This document shows positions 18,975 to 28,346 of a stretch of DNA of 64,000 bases, piece after piece. This DNA comes from G963664115 sp965263045. GTDB taxonomy: Bacteria > Acidobacteriota > Terriglobia > 20CM-2-55-15. The position numbers were made by a program, and so were the translations under genes. The notes beneath the pieces are model-generated. The model did not search any database, was not told where the DNA came from, and saw only the letters and a program-made list of their open reading frames with translations. Location of the stretch: positions 6,262,001 to 6,326,000 of the forward strand of contig CBDHGK010000041.1 of NCBI GenBank assembly GCA_965263045.1, in the 5' to 3' direction. The stretch's first letter is position 1, and each line of letters begins with the position of its first letter.

Positions 18975-19395
18975 CTACGCTTCAACTCGAACGGAACTGA
19001 ACGGAATGGCGTTATGCCCAACCCGGGTATTGTGTCTTATTCAGACTCATGCGGGCAAGGGCAGGGGTGCACTGCCAGTCGGTGCCCGTCCGGAGATCTG
19101 GGACGGACACCTAATTCGTTCCGTCAACACACTGTGATTTATGCTGAGCTCGAGAATTACGTGTCCGTCCCAGATCTCGGGCTCCAATCAACGTTGCTGG
19201 AATTCACAAGTGCACAATTTTAGGCGAATGCTGCGAGCGGGCACAGGCCGCAACTGCATTCGCAAGGAACCGTGGCTTTCTTTTTGAGAAACACGTATTC
19301 GAGGAGGGATGACCGAATCCGGCAGGCAAAGAAAGAGCCGGTGCGGGGTGAGCCCGCACCGGCCTCGGAAACGTCTATTCGCTAATTGAGCGATC
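18975..19395. other. Intergenic region upstream of the CRTAC1 operon
   Basis: About 420 bases without a convincing gene. It should hold the promoter of the minus-strand operon starting at 18974. A repeated phrase GTCCGTCC/GGACGGACAC with GATCTGGG near 19087-19112 and CCCAGATCTCG with GTGTCCGTCC near 19159-19181 forms an inverted repeat about 50 bases apart. The right end holds the terminator of the receptor gene (19337-19363). Confidence 0.45.
19337..19363 (-). terminator. Rho-independent terminator of the receptor gene
   Basis: An 11-bp perfect GC-rich stem, GCCGGTGCGGG/CCCGCACCGGC, with a 5-base loop. On the minus strand it is followed by TCTTTCTTTG, so it terminates transcription coming from the TonB-dependent receptor gene (19510-22833). 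The mini-element at 19396-19513 lies between the stop codon and this terminator. Confidence 0.8.
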
Positions 19396-19513
19396 CTAGG
19401 AGTCTGTCGGGAATTGGCTCCCTCGAACCAAGAATCAACAACTTACGAGGCATCCTTGGTCTGTAAGTTATTGATTCTTGGTTGCAGAATTCTTATTCCC
19501 GACAGGCTCCTAG
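19396..19513. mobile_element. Palindromic MITE-like element with CTAG ends
   Basis: A 118-bp element bounded by CTAG on both sides. The outer inverted repeats CTAGGAGTCTGTCGGGAAT (19396-19414) and its inverse at 19495-19513 match at 18 of 19 positions. Inner repeats CCAAGAATCAACAACTTAC (19428-19446) and its inverse (19463-19481) also match 18 of 19. The ends share CTAGGAGTCTG with the IS1182-family element at 26788, which suggests trans-mobilisation by that type of transposase. It has no coding capacity. Its right CTAG contains the TAG stop of the receptor gene. Confidence 0.75.
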
Positions 19514-22500
19514 AACGCGTACTTCAGTGCGAACTGCATGATCCGCGGCGATTCGGCGTTGCGGATCCGACCGAAGTTTCGATTGCTGGTGTCCGTGAAA
19601 GCGCCTGCTCCGAAGCCTCCGGGCCTTTCCGGCCGGAAGCTGTTCGTCACGTTGTAGGCCTCAGTCCGGAACTCGAGCGACTGGGTCTCGCCAAAACGGA
19701 AGATTCTGGCGAGGGCCAGATCGAAATCCCACCGGTTCCAGCCCACAACACTGTTGCGGCGCATGGTCCCCAGAGTACCCGGGGCCGGGTTGGCGAAAGC
19801 AGACGCGAGAAAATAGTTGTCTCCCGGATCGCTGCCGCCGTAGGGGTTGTCCGCAATCTGGTTCGGACGCTGGTTGTCGGAGTCGTCGAGTCCATTCAGC
19901 GCGACATCCGCACCGGAGTTAATGTTCAACGGTTCCCCGGCGGAAATCTTGTAGATTCCCGACAAGCGCCAACCCGATGCGATCAGGCGCAGCCCCCGAT
20001 TGGCGAATTCCGGCGTTTCAGCCGACAGTGTCGTGTTGAAGAGGTGCCGGCGATCCGAATCGCAATCTCCCTGATCGAAATCGCGGTTGTTTGGATCGGT
20101 ATAGACGTCGTCCGGGTGCATGGACATTGGACCCCACAGCGTGGCGTAGGGACCGATGCAATGCGACCAGGTGTAGTTGAAGTTGAGGTTCACGCCGTTG
20201 GCCGCACGGCGCCTGACCGACATGATCATCCCGTGATAGGACTGTACGCCCCCATCGTCGGTTTCCGCCAGATTGCCAACCTTCCGGAACGGATCGTTGG
20301 GTTGTTGCAGGGTCAGAATTCGCCGGTCCACGGTATTGCCACGCGTCGAACACGGTGAACCGGGGGTCGGTCGACCGCGGTTACTCGTTGTGATGGTGAA
20401 GCCCTGGGCCGTGCACTGCGCGTTGGCATCGGAAACTCCGGGGAAGAAGACCGCGGGGTTGAGCCCCTTATTGCCCCAGACGTGCATGATGTTATTTCCC
20501 GTGTACGCCGCTGAAACAAGCCAGTCTTCCGAGATCTGGCGTTCGAGGCTCAGGTTCCACGCCTGGGTGTAGGGCTGCTTGGTGTCATAGGGCTGCGTGA
20601 AATACAGTCCGTTGGGCGGAAATGGCGCACTGTTGTTAACTTCGTACGGGAAGGTCGATCCTCCCGGGACGTGCGCGTAGGGATCGTCCAGCTGGGCGCC
20701 AAAAGGTAAATTGATCCGGGAACCCCAGGGGGCTCCGCCGGAGAAGCCTTCGCGAAAATCTCCGGGATAGTCGATGAACGAGAGCGAGTACGAGGTACGG
20801 ACCGACGTCCGGCCGTCCCCGAACACGTCCCAGGCCAGGCCCAATCGCGGCGCAAACTGCCCCCAGCGGTTATTGATGCCGTTCGTCGGGAACCCGGGGT
20901 CCCCTCGATAGTAGAAGCCCGTCGGCGCGTTATCGAACTGGCTCGTGCGGACACCCTGAAGGGCCCGATCGAGATCGAAGTTGTAAATCGCCTTCACATT
21001 CGGGGCGATCATAGGCTCCCAGCGCAGACCGGCCGAAATGTTCACGGTCGGCGTTGCACTCCAGGTGTCGGTCACATAGAGGGAGAAGTCTTTTCCTTTC
21101 ACCAGGTGGTCGTTCGTCTGACCGGTGAACAGGCGTTGCACACGCCCGATCATGAAGTCAGACAGACTCCCGAAACGGAACTGGTGCTGGCTGGCCCATG
21201 TGATGTTCGTATTCGCCTGGTCACCATAGTTAAACGATCCACCGAAGCCAAACTGGTGCGCTCCACTAATGAAACTCACATCGTCGTTGATGCCATAGCT
21301 GAAGCCTCGGTACTGCCAGCCGTTGTCAAAGCCATTGCTGATGCCGAATCCACCAGCGACAACGAGTCGATTGATGGCCGAGATCCGGTCTTCACAGTAG
21401 ATCGCGGAGCCCAGATCGCACCAGTCGGTGCCGCCGTCGGGTTGCAGGAAATTGTTTTCCGTCTTGTTATACGAGAAACGGAACGAGTGGACCCCGCTAC
21501 CGCCCAACAGTAGTGTGGAGCCAATGGTATAGGACTGCTGCATGCTTTCCCGCCAGCCGGTGGCTTGCAGGAAATTCTGGGGCGTCGGCTGGATTTCGCC
21601 AAAGTCCTGAATCAGTATGCGTCCGAACAGGGAATGCGTGTCCGTTGCCTGGTAGTCCATCCGGCCCACCCAGAAGTTCTCGTTGTCCGCCGTCACGCTA
21701 CCGGAGTATGTGATGTTTCCACACTGGTCATCCGGCTGCGGGAAGTTCGGTACATTAACGAGGTTCACCGCAACCGCGCTGAAGTTGGCCGGGTCGATCG
21801 TGCTGTTCGAAAAACCCTGTCCCGTGCGGCCACCGCACGCAGGAGAAGTAAACGTGGACCAGTCGCCGGCCAGCATGTCCGCCGTCGGCACGGTGGCACG
21901 GGTGGCGGCCGGGTCCGCGCGCAGCGTGGTGCGCTGGAGGCCTCCGAAGAAGAACAACTGGTTCTCGAGGATCGGCCCACCAATCGTCCCGCCGAACTGG
22001 TGCCGCTTCAGAGTGCTTTCCGTAGTCGAGAAGTAAGAGCGCGCATTGAAAAGATCATTCCTGGCGAATTCGAAGAGATTTCCGTGGAATTCGTTGGTGC
22101 CCGACTTGGTCACCGCAGCCACGGCCGTGCTGCTGCCTCGATCCGCCGTCACGCCGCTGCGCTCTACAGTAAATTCCTGCATAGCGTCGGGGAACGGCAT
22201 GAGCATCGTCGATCCGGTGATGAAACTGTTGTGGTTGGCCCCGTCCAGGCTGTAGTCCACCCCGAAGCCGGCGCCGCCACCGACGGAAATCTGATCCGAC
22301 TGGCCGCCGACGAGGCTGACACCGCGGCCCGCGCCCTGGTTGACCGCGCCTCCGGCGAGTTCGATCAAGTCCTGGACGTTACGTCCGTTGAGGGGCAATT
22401 CGAGAATTCGTTCGTTCTCGATGATTGTACCCAGCGCCGTGCTCCGTGTTTCCACCAGGGCAGCGTTCGCGGTGACCTCGATGGTCTGGGTCACCTGACC

Positions 22501-22833
22501 GACCTCCATGACCGCGTCGATGACGAGGTTTGCATTCACTTGCAACACGAGTCCCGATCGCAAAAAGGTCTGGAATCCGGGCAACACCGCTTCCACCTGG
22601 AACGGGCCCAGCGGCAGGTTCGGGAGATTGTAGGCTCCCGTCTCATTGGTGATTGTCGTGCGGCTGATGCCGGTCTCAACCTGCGTAGCCGTGATCTCCA
22701 CGCCGGGCAGCAACGCGCCCGTGGTATCTGTGGCGGTGCCGCTGATCTGTGCTGTCGCCTGCGCCCAGGCATTCGGGCTGGCAAGCACGCAGATCAGGAG
22801 TCCACCCAGAACTGCAATGGCTATTCGCCTCAT
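19510..22833 (-). CDS. TonB-dependent receptor with carboxypeptidase-regulatory-like domain
   Basis: An 1107-residue outer-membrane receptor. After the signal peptide (MRRIAIAVLGG...PNAWA) comes a carboxypeptidase-regulatory-like domain (QISGTATDTTGALLPGVEIT ... NETGAYNLPNLPLGPF), then a plug with the usual phrase ELPLNGRNVQDLIELAGG and NEFHGNLFEFARND, and a long barrel with FAPRLGLAWDVFGDGR and the terminal aromatic motif LKYAF. This is the 'OmpA-related/TonB receptor' class that is greatly expanded in Acidobacteriota and imports large or scarce substrates; no substrate can be read. The start is set by GGAGGAGG seven bases before ATG 22833, not the frame start at 22881. The TAG stop lies inside the CTAG end of a MITE-like element. 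Confidence 0.9.
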   Translation of the reverse strand: MRRIAIAVLGGLLICVLASPNAWAQATAQISGTATDTTGALLPGVEITATQVETGISRTTITNETGAYNLPNLPLGPFQVEAVLPGFQTFLRSGLVLQVNANLVIDAVMEVGQVTQTIEVTANAALVETRSTALGTIIENERILELPLNGRNVQDLIELAGGAVNQGAGRGVSLVGGQSDQISVGGGAGFGVDYSLDGANHNSFITGSTMLMPFPDAMQEFTVERSGVTADRGSSTAVAAVTKSGTNEFHGNLFEFARNDLFNARSYFSTTESTLKRHQFGGTIGGPILENQLFFFGGLQRTTLRADPAATRATVPTADMLAGDWSTFTSPACGGRTGQGFSNSTIDPANFSAVAVNLVNVPNFPQPDDQCGNITYSGSVTADNENFWVGRMDYQATDTHSLFGRILIQDFGEIQPTPQNFLQATGWRESMQQSYTIGSTLLLGGSGVHSFRFSYNKTENNFLQPDGGTDWCDLGSAIYCEDRISAINRLVVAGGFGISNGFDNGWQYRGFSYGINDDVSFISGAHQFGFGGSFNYGDQANTNITWASQHQFRFGSLSDFMIGRVQRLFTGQTNDHLVKGKDFSLYVTDTWSATPTVNISAGLRWEPMIAPNVKAIYNFDLDRALQGVRTSQFDNAPTGFYYRGDPGFPTNGINNRWGQFAPRLGLAWDVFGDGRTSVRTSYSLSFIDYPGDFREGFSGGAPWGSRINLPFGAQLDDPYAHVPGGSTFPYEVNNSAPFPPNGLYFTQPYDTKQPYTQAWNLSLERQISEDWLVSAAYTGNNIMHVWGNKGLNPAVFFPGVSDANAQCTAQGFTITTSNRGRPTPGSPCSTRGNTVDRRILTLQQPNDPFRKVGNLAETDDGGVQSYHGMIMSVRRRAANGVNLNFNYTWSHCIGPYATLWGPMSMHPDDVYTDPNNRDFDQGDCDSDRRHLFNTTLSAETPEFANRGLRLIASGWRLSGIYKISAGEPLNINSGADVALNGLDDSDNQRPNQIADNPYGGSDPGDNYFLASAFANPAPGTLGTMRRNSVVGWNRWDFDLALARIFRFGETQSLEFRTEAYNVTNSFRPERPGGFGAGAFTDTSNRNFGRIRNAESPRIMQFALKYAF

Positions 22834-23412
22834 ACTTCCTCCTCCATCGTTATGTTGGCGGTTCGATACCCGCCCGTTCAACGGCCTATTCTCTTACTGT
22901 CAGTTTGATGCTATTCAGGTCCAAATAGTGTAGCAAAATCAGTGTCGTTGTCAAGGTGAGGCGGGTCATTCCGGCTTCAAGATTCGGGCCGCTTTCGGGC
23001 ATGGGTCATCGTGCTCGGAAACCGCTCAAATCAAGGGTTTTGGAGTGCGGTTCGTTGATCCGGATGCCGGTTTGAGGGATGCTCTGAAGTGTCGTTTCAG
23101 AGATCGCGGGTCGGGAGATTTGGGTGGGTGAGCGGCGAGGGATGGCACAGCCACTGTGAAGCGTCAAAAGCCGTGTCTTGGCCCCGCGGAGGAAAGGTGC
23201 GGGTCCTGGCCGCCGCTCCCCACGGCACCTTTATGGCGCCTTCGTGGCCCGATGTCAAGAGACAAAGGCGCAGCAGGTGTCCGGTCAGGCTATGCGCGGC
23301 CTCATCGGGCTTTGAGCGTAGAGGCGTCCGGAATCCACACCCCGCAGGATTGTTCGGGATGATCATGCGTTCACAGCGGGCACCGGCCGGGCAACTATCA
23401 TTGCCTTCTGAA
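22834..23412. other. Intergenic region
   Basis: About 580 bases between the receptor start and the end of the cytochrome gene. It holds the ribosome binding site of the receptor gene (22836-22847, minus strand). The rest shows no conserved protein, strong hairpin or repeat. The overlapping short frames near 23089-23370 look like noise. Confidence 0.4.
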
Positions 23413-24576
23413 TTACCTGGGCGGCGAATCCGCGGGCGTCTGGAATCTCGCTGGATCGATCGGGACGTTGGTCTGGAATTCGTTGATATCTATGGTGGAC
23501 TGCCCGTTCGTCCAGGTCACGATCCAGTCAAAAGGCATCATGACGCCGGAGACCTCACGATAGTCCGAATAGTCGATCTGCGTCGGGACCGTGCCGACGT
23601 CCGTTTCGCTGTAGCGCACCAGCCGCACCAGCAGGCCGGACTCATTGTCGAAGAACAGGTTCACAGGGGTCTGCCCGTCCCGGGTTCCCTGAATCGGCTG
23701 GATCCGGCGCCCGTCAATAATCTTCGGATAACCCACCCGCCACTGTCTGAAGGCCCGTCCCGCCGCCGGAAAAGACAAAACTGCCTCCGTCCGGGCGCCC
23801 TCGAGATTCGTTCCCGTTAATTCCAGCAAAGGTACGAGATTCGCCGGAGCCGAAATCCAGCCTTCACTCCCGTCGTAGGTGCTGATGCCGTCCGTCGCAT
23901 GGTTGTCGTCGAAATGCGCATGAACCACTGTGGCTCGCTGATTCGGAGCGTTGACATAGACCTCCATCGGAACGGGTTGCAGATCGGTGTCATACCCCGA
24001 ATAGAACCCGGTGGCGACAAAGCTGCTGAGGTCGCCCACAGGACCCGCCCCGCCAAGCGCTTCGATATATCTGTCGAAGAGTTCATCTGCGGAAGGCAAA
24101 TTACCCTCGCCCTGTTCCGGGAAGAATATTTCATTGGGATCGTCCGGCGGCACGCTGTACTGGAGAACGAGGCTGGGCACCGCCTTGGGACTTGGGTCCG
24201 CCCGATGGCAGGTGTAGCAGCTCACAAAGGGCACCCCACCGAAATTGTCCCTGTTGATGGCGTTCACCATCTGGATCATGGCGCGCGACGTCCGCTTCCG
24301 CGAGGTTTCATCTCCATATGCCAGTGGATCGTTGTTGCTTTCCGCCACATGGCAGTCCGTACAGGTCATGCCGAGCGAGGCGGAAAACATCCCCATCGTG
24401 TCCATGAATTCATCCACGGGAAGCCCGCCGAGAGCAGGTACGTTGACGAACACGTCTTCCGCCAACTGCCCTGACTGTTCCGTCTCCGCCTGGCCACGGG
24501 CGATCCCCACCGTGATCATGGAAATGGCCAGCATGCTCGCGGCTACAAGAATGGTTCGCCCCAGTCTGATCTTCAT
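23413..24576 (-). CDS. Diheme reaction-centre-type cytochrome c with LolA-like C-terminal domain
   Basis: A 387-residue exported cytochrome. After the signal peptide (ending GIARGQA) comes the CytoC_RC-like pattern: NVPALGGLPVDEFMDTMGMFSASLGMTC with heme motif CTDCH (72-76), then RAMIQMVNAINRDNFGG and the second motif CYTCH (120-124). The met residues before each CXXCH fit axial ligation as in reaction-centre cytochromes, although only two of four hemes remain. From about residue 160 to the end the protein is a beta-rich domain with EVYVNAPNQ, GSEGWISAP and DYREVSGVMMPF, resembling LolA-like lipid-binding folds. Start ATG 24576 has AAGGAG seven bases upstream. A close paralogue is at 52402. 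It is a periplasmic redox protein; no photosynthesis gene is present. Confidence 0.85.
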   Translation of the reverse strand: MKIRLGRTILVAASMLAISMITVGIARGQAETEQSGQLAEDVFVNVPALGGLPVDEFMDTMGMFSASLGMTCTDCHVAESNNDPLAYGDETSRKRTSRAMIQMVNAINRDNFGGVPFVSCYTCHRADPSPKAVPSLVLQYSVPPDDPNEIFFPEQGEGNLPSADELFDRYIEALGGAGPVGDLSSFVATGFYSGYDTDLQPVPMEVYVNAPNQRATVVHAHFDDNHATDGISTYDGSEGWISAPANLVPLLELTGTNLEGARTEAVLSFPAAGRAFRQWRVGYPKIIDGRRIQPIQGTRDGQTPVNLFFDNESGLLVRLVRYSETDVGTVPTQIDYSDYREVSGVMMPFDWIVTWTNGQSTIDINEFQTNVPIDPARFQTPADSPPR

Positions 24577-25681
24577 GATGTCTCCTTATCGCGTGAGCGA
24601 CCGAACACTCGTCAGCGACCGAAGCATAGCAGCCCGTGGCAGAAGCGGCATTTATCTCAACGGCCGCGTTACGGCCAAACGGGGCCGGATTCCAGGAGAT
24701 CACAACGTGACGACACGACGTCGCGACGACGTTGCAATGCTCATTCATTGCGAGGAGTCGGCGACGACGAAGACGGCCCCGTTTCGCCGTAACCCTTTGG
24801 GCGCAGGGGGGCCACCGACGTTTCAAACGGAGGCCGCAGGCGCCCTCCAGGCTTTTTCCGGCATTAAGTAAGACGGGTCACGATGAAAAGACGGCGCCCG
24901 CGGCCTCGGTTTCAAACCTCGGTGCCCGCTCCTCACTGCGCGCCTGCAACCCGAAGACCCCTGCGCGCGGTCCTCGAGACTTCTGCCACGGACTGCTAGT
25001 GTAGTCCGTCACAATTAACGTAACGGCTCTAGCTGTCCCATTTCTGATCATATATGCGGAAAATAATGCCCATTAGATCGGAAATCCCTGTGCGGAAGGA
25101 ACTCGAACGGCTTGGCCGAAGCCGCAGTGTGTCGGTCTGGCTCGGGGAACGATCTGAATAAGGTACAGTCTGTTAGACGGGGACCACTAGGGAGCGCTTC
25201 TGTGAGCGGAAATCGTAGGGACCGCGCCCCCCGATGCTCCATTCAGTCGAAGTGACCTGTCCGAAAGCGGAAAAAGTATACCCCCGGGTTGTCGGCATAG
25301 GCAACGCCCGCTCTGGGGGTCGCGCACCTCGAGTTCGCAGCCGGCACGCATCCCCTCATGTTCTCGAAAATTCAAACTGTCCGGGGCGAAGAGGGCGCCC
25401 CGCTTGCGGAGCTTCTGGCTTTTGCGCATATAATTGCGAGCCCGAAATGGAAGATGTTCCGCCAAAGGTCTTAGACGTTCGTGTTCGCAAACGATCGCAC
25501 GTAACCGGTGACGTTCGGGCCATTCCGGCGCGATCGCACTCCCGGCACCTCTGCGATTGCGCTCGAGCCGTCACCCGCATAGGACCGCCAGGTGCAGGGG
25601 CCGGATCCCCGAATCGACCCACTTGAGTCCATCATCAGGACTTGCCGCGATCGAGCATGTGGAAGCGCTTAGGATGCTTAG
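24577..25681. other. Long gene-free stretch with a dispersed repeat
   Basis: About 1100 bases without a convincing gene. It includes a copy of a dispersed repeat (24676-24820), annotated separately, and a GC-rich stretch with several short palindromes, for example GGACTGCTAGTGTAGTCC around 24984-25002. The open frames at 24245-24871 and 24410-24826 are shadows of the repeat and the cytochrome gene. Confidence 0.45.
24676..24820 (+). repeat. Dispersed repeat copy B (structured core)
   Basis: This stretch aligns by eye with the reverse complement of 52215-52360: both have AACGGGGCCGGATT, an AGGAG step, a short hairpin, GAGGAG, ACGAAGACGGC and CCGTT..GCC..AACCC in the same order. The hairpin here is GCAATG-CTCATT-CATTGC (24734-24751); in the other copy it is GGAATG-CTTTTA-CATTCC. 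The second base pair has flipped from G-C to C-G while pairing is kept. This copy lacks the terminal inverted repeats seen at 52129-52405. Confidence 0.6.
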
Positions 25682-26719
25682 ATGTCGATTGAACTGAACT
25701 GTTTCCGGATCTTTCTCGCGTCGCCGCCCGGGATGGCGCTGGAACGTAGCGCGGTGCTCGATGAGATTGACCGTTACAACAAAGCAGAAGCCATGGAACG
25801 GGGCGTCCTGTTTGTACCCGCCGGCCTGAAGGCCTCCTTCAGCGCTTTCGGTCGGGAGCAGACGGGCCCGCAGATCCTGGAATCGGACTACTTCGTGCTG
25901 CTCCTCTGGGACCGTTGGGGGGCTGGGTCGGGCTCTCAGGCCGGGGCGACTTCGAAATCCGGAACGGAAACAGAATATTCCGTCGCACTGGAATGCTACC
26001 AGGACCCCGATCGCCCGATGACGGAACTCGTGATGATGTTCAAGGCGGTGGGCCCACAACAAATGAGCGATCCGGGCCCCCAGTTTGAGAAAGTCCTCGA
26101 ATTCAGGAAGGAGATCGAAGGGCACAAGGATCACCGCGCCGACTCTTTCGACTCGACGCGGAGGTGCCGTTCGCTGATGCGTTGGCATCTGGCCACCTGG
26201 GTTCAGGCACAGGAAAGCTGGGCGGAGCGCGTTGAGACGACGACTTCGGCGACATCGCCACTGATTCTCTCTCTCGAAGGCGTTGATGACACCGCTAAAG
26301 CGAAGGAAATCGAACAACTGGAACGTCCCTATGAGTCACTGACGGCACAGGCCTGGAGTCTTGCAGATGAAGGGCTTCTGACGGAGGCCGAAGTCGAATT
26401 TGCGAAGGTCGTTAGCGGACAGGACCAATTGGAAACGCTGGTGAGCTATGGAATCTTTCTGTGCGGCACCGGTCGATTGGATCAGGCTAGAACGTGGTTG
26501 GAGAGAGCGGTGCAGATGGCTGAAGAGCAGGGCGAAGGCCCATCGACGGCCAACACCTGTAGCAACCTCGGAATCGTGCTGCAGCTTCTCGATGATCCCG
26601 ACCGTGCGGTGGAGATGTATCGGAAGTCGCTCGACGCAGCCCGGAGATTGGGTCTGTCCGCGCAAATCGCCAAAGTAATATCGCTGCTCGAGAATCTTGG
26701 TGAGTCTGTTTCAGAGTAA
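25682..26719 (+). CDS. DUF4062-like domain protein with TPR repeats
   Basis: A 345-residue cytoplasmic protein. Residues ~5-150 resemble the DUF4062-type N-terminal domain of large NTPase/TPR proteins: FRIFLASPPGMALERSAVLDEI, GVLFVPAG, a GPQILESDYFVLLLWDRWG strand-turn and GTETEYSVALECY. Residues ~210-340 are TPR units (LADEGLLTEAEVEFAKVV, GRLDQARTWLERAVQMAEEQ, NLGIVLQLLDDPDRAVEMYRKSL). The NACHT or effector domain found in longer relatives is missing, so this is a minimal form, probably a protein-interaction or sensor component. The gene has only a weak ribosome binding site. An IS1182-family element lies 68 bases after its stop. Function unknown; a defence or signalling link is only a hint from the family. 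Confidence 0.6.
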   Translation: MSIELNCFRIFLASPPGMALERSAVLDEIDRYNKAEAMERGVLFVPAGLKASFSAFGREQTGPQILESDYFVLLLWDRWGAGSGSQAGATSKSGTETEYSVALECYQDPDRPMTELVMMFKAVGPQQMSDPGPQFEKVLEFRKEIEGHKDHRADSFDSTRRCRSLMRWHLATWVQAQESWAERVETTTSATSPLILSLEGVDDTAKAKEIEQLERPYESLTAQAWSLADEGLLTEAEVEFAKVVSGQDQLETLVSYGIFLCGTGRLDQARTWLERAVQMAEEQGEGPSTANTCSNLGIVLQLLDDPDRAVEMYRKSLDAARRLGLSAQIAKVISLLENLGESVSE

Positions 26720-26787
26720 CGTGAGCCGGTTTCAAAACCAGAGTGTGCCGATCGAAGGCACGGTGCCGGAAACCGACATCACGCCAC

Positions 26788-28340
26788 CCTAGGAGTCTGC
26801 GCGGCAGAAGGACCAGAAATGGGCAGAAAAGGATCGAAGATAGGACATGCCACGAACTTACCGAACGTATATTCCAGAACAGAGCCTGCTGATGCCTCCA
26901 TCATTGAGAGATTGGCTGGCTGAAGATCACCTGTCGTACTTCATATCGGACGCCGTGGATGCGATGGATTTGAGCGCGTTCGAACAGAGGTATGGAACGG
27001 ACGGGCCGGGCAATCAGGCCTTCGATCCGCGGATGATGGTGAAGGTGATGATCTACGGGTACGCGACGGGAGTGTTTTCGTCACGGAAGATTGCAGCGAA
27101 GATGACCGAAGATGTGGCGTTCCGGATGTTGGGAGCGGAGAACTTTCCCGCGCACCGAACGATCTCGGATTTTCGAAAACTGCATCTTGAAGAGTTCGGG
27201 AACTTATTTGTGCAAGTGGTGAGGATGGGGCGGGAAGCCGGGCTGGTGAAGATGGGAACGGTGGCGGTGGACGGGACGAAGATGCGAGCCAATGCGAGCA
27301 AACGCAAAGCGATGAGCTATGAACGCATGAGAAAGCAGGAGACCGAATTGGGCGAACAGATTCGGGATCTGTTGAACCGGGCCACGGCGACCGATGAGGA
27401 AGAAGACCAACGTTACGGCAAGGACCGGCGCGGTGACGAACTGCCCGACGGGTTGGCGACCCGCACGAAGCGGCTGGCCACAATCCAGACGGCGATGAAG
27501 CGACTCGAAGAACGTCAGATGGCGGCAGACCAGGAAGCGGAAAGGAAGCCTGGAGACGACAAACCGGGAAGCGGAAAGAAGGGCAAACCATTCAAACGCC
27601 CGAGGGGTGAACCCAAGGGGAAGGCCCAAGACAATTTCACCGACCCGGAAAGCCGGATCATGAAGACCTCGGCCGACGGGTTCCAACAATGCTACAACGC
27701 GCAGGCGGTCGTGGACGCGGAGGCCCGAATCATCGTCGCCACAACGGTGAGCAACAATGCTTCAGATACCGGGCAGTTGGGACCGACTCTGGATGAGTTG
27801 AACACGAATCTGTCGGAGCGTCCAGACCGGGTGCTCGCGGATGCTGGATACCGATCCGAGTCGAATCTGCGAATGCTGGAACAACGTCAAATAGATGGGT
27901 ACGTTCCGATGGGTCGTGAGAAAGATCTCGCCACGGCCCCACTCCAACCCGAAAGCACGGCCCTGGGCCGCATGGTCCGAAAGATGAAAAGCCAGACGGG
28001 GCGTGATCGCTACCGGGCCAGAAAGCACATCGGTGAGCCGCCGTTCGGGTGGATCAAGTCGGTGCTGGGATTCCGACAGTTCAGTTTGCGAGGCTTGGAC
28101 AACGTCACCTGTGAATGGAGCCTGGTGGCTCTGGCAGTGAACTTACGACGGATGAACGGGAAGATCGAATGGGCTTAATCCGCATCACCGGGACCCATAA
28201 CGCTCTCCACAGGACCAACGGATCGAGTCCCCACAGCTCGGAGCTGCCCATGTTGGGAAAATCGGGCGGCTCTCCTACAAAGACGCTCTCGAATCGTCAC
28301 AAATCCGAGTTATTCAGCCTCTGCCGCGCAGACTCCTAGG
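26788..28340 (+). mobile_element. IS1182-family insertion sequence, intact
   Basis: A 1553-bp element with 21-bp perfect terminal inverted repeats, CCTAGGAGTCTGCGCGGCAG plus A, at 26788-26808 and inverted at 28320-28340. If the CTAG at each end is a target duplication, the core is 26793-28335. One full-length transposase lies inside. The right end is six bases from the start codon of the cytidylyltransferase gene, so insertion has replaced that gene's promoter. The MITE-like element at 19396 has related ends. Confidence 0.85.
26847..28178 (+). CDS. IS1182-family transposase
   Basis: A 443-residue DDE transposase with the family's layout: N-terminal domain (MPRTYRTYIPEQSLLMPPS, LRDWLAEDHLSYFISDAVD), FDPRMMVKVMIYGYATGVFSSRKI, the first catalytic Asp in VAVDGTKMRANAS, a charged linker of about 90 residues, then DAEARIIVATTVSNNASD and the second Asp region RVLADAGYRSE. 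The glutamate region is KHIGEPPFGWIKSVLGFRQFSLRG. The reading frame is unbroken, so the element is probably recent and may be active. It is preceded by the left inverted repeat and an AAAAGGA ribosome binding site region. Confidence 0.9.
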   Translation: MPRTYRTYIPEQSLLMPPSLRDWLAEDHLSYFISDAVDAMDLSAFEQRYGTDGPGNQAFDPRMMVKVMIYGYATGVFSSRKIAAKMTEDVAFRMLGAENFPAHRTISDFRKLHLEEFGNLFVQVVRMGREAGLVKMGTVAVDGTKMRANASKRKAMSYERMRKQETELGEQIRDLLNRATATDEEEDQRYGKDRRGDELPDGLATRTKRLATIQTAMKRLEERQMAADQEAERKPGDDKPGSGKKGKPFKRPRGEPKGKAQDNFTDPESRIMKTSADGFQQCYNAQAVVDAEARIIVATTVSNNASDTGQLGPTLDELNTNLSERPDRVLADAGYRSESNLRMLEQRQIDGYVPMGREKDLATAPLQPESTALGRMVRKMKSQTGRDRYRARKHIGEPPFGWIKSVLGFRQFSLRGLDNVTCEWSLVALAVNLRRMNGKIEWA

Positions 28341-28346
28341 CCGTGC

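Noticed and set aside
21565..22908. A 447-residue plus-strand open frame over the receptor gene
   Set aside because: Antisense of a clear TonB-dependent receptor; the frame has no recognisable domain.
23413..24576. Reaction-centre cytochrome as evidence of phototrophy
   Set aside because: Only two heme motifs, fusion to a LolA-like domain and no other photosynthesis genes are seen.
24245..24871. Plus-strand frame with TTKTAPFR sequence, also found antisense at 52091-52402
   Set aside because: The shared peptide comes from the dispersed repeat and the frame is not conserved outside it; it has no ribosome binding site.
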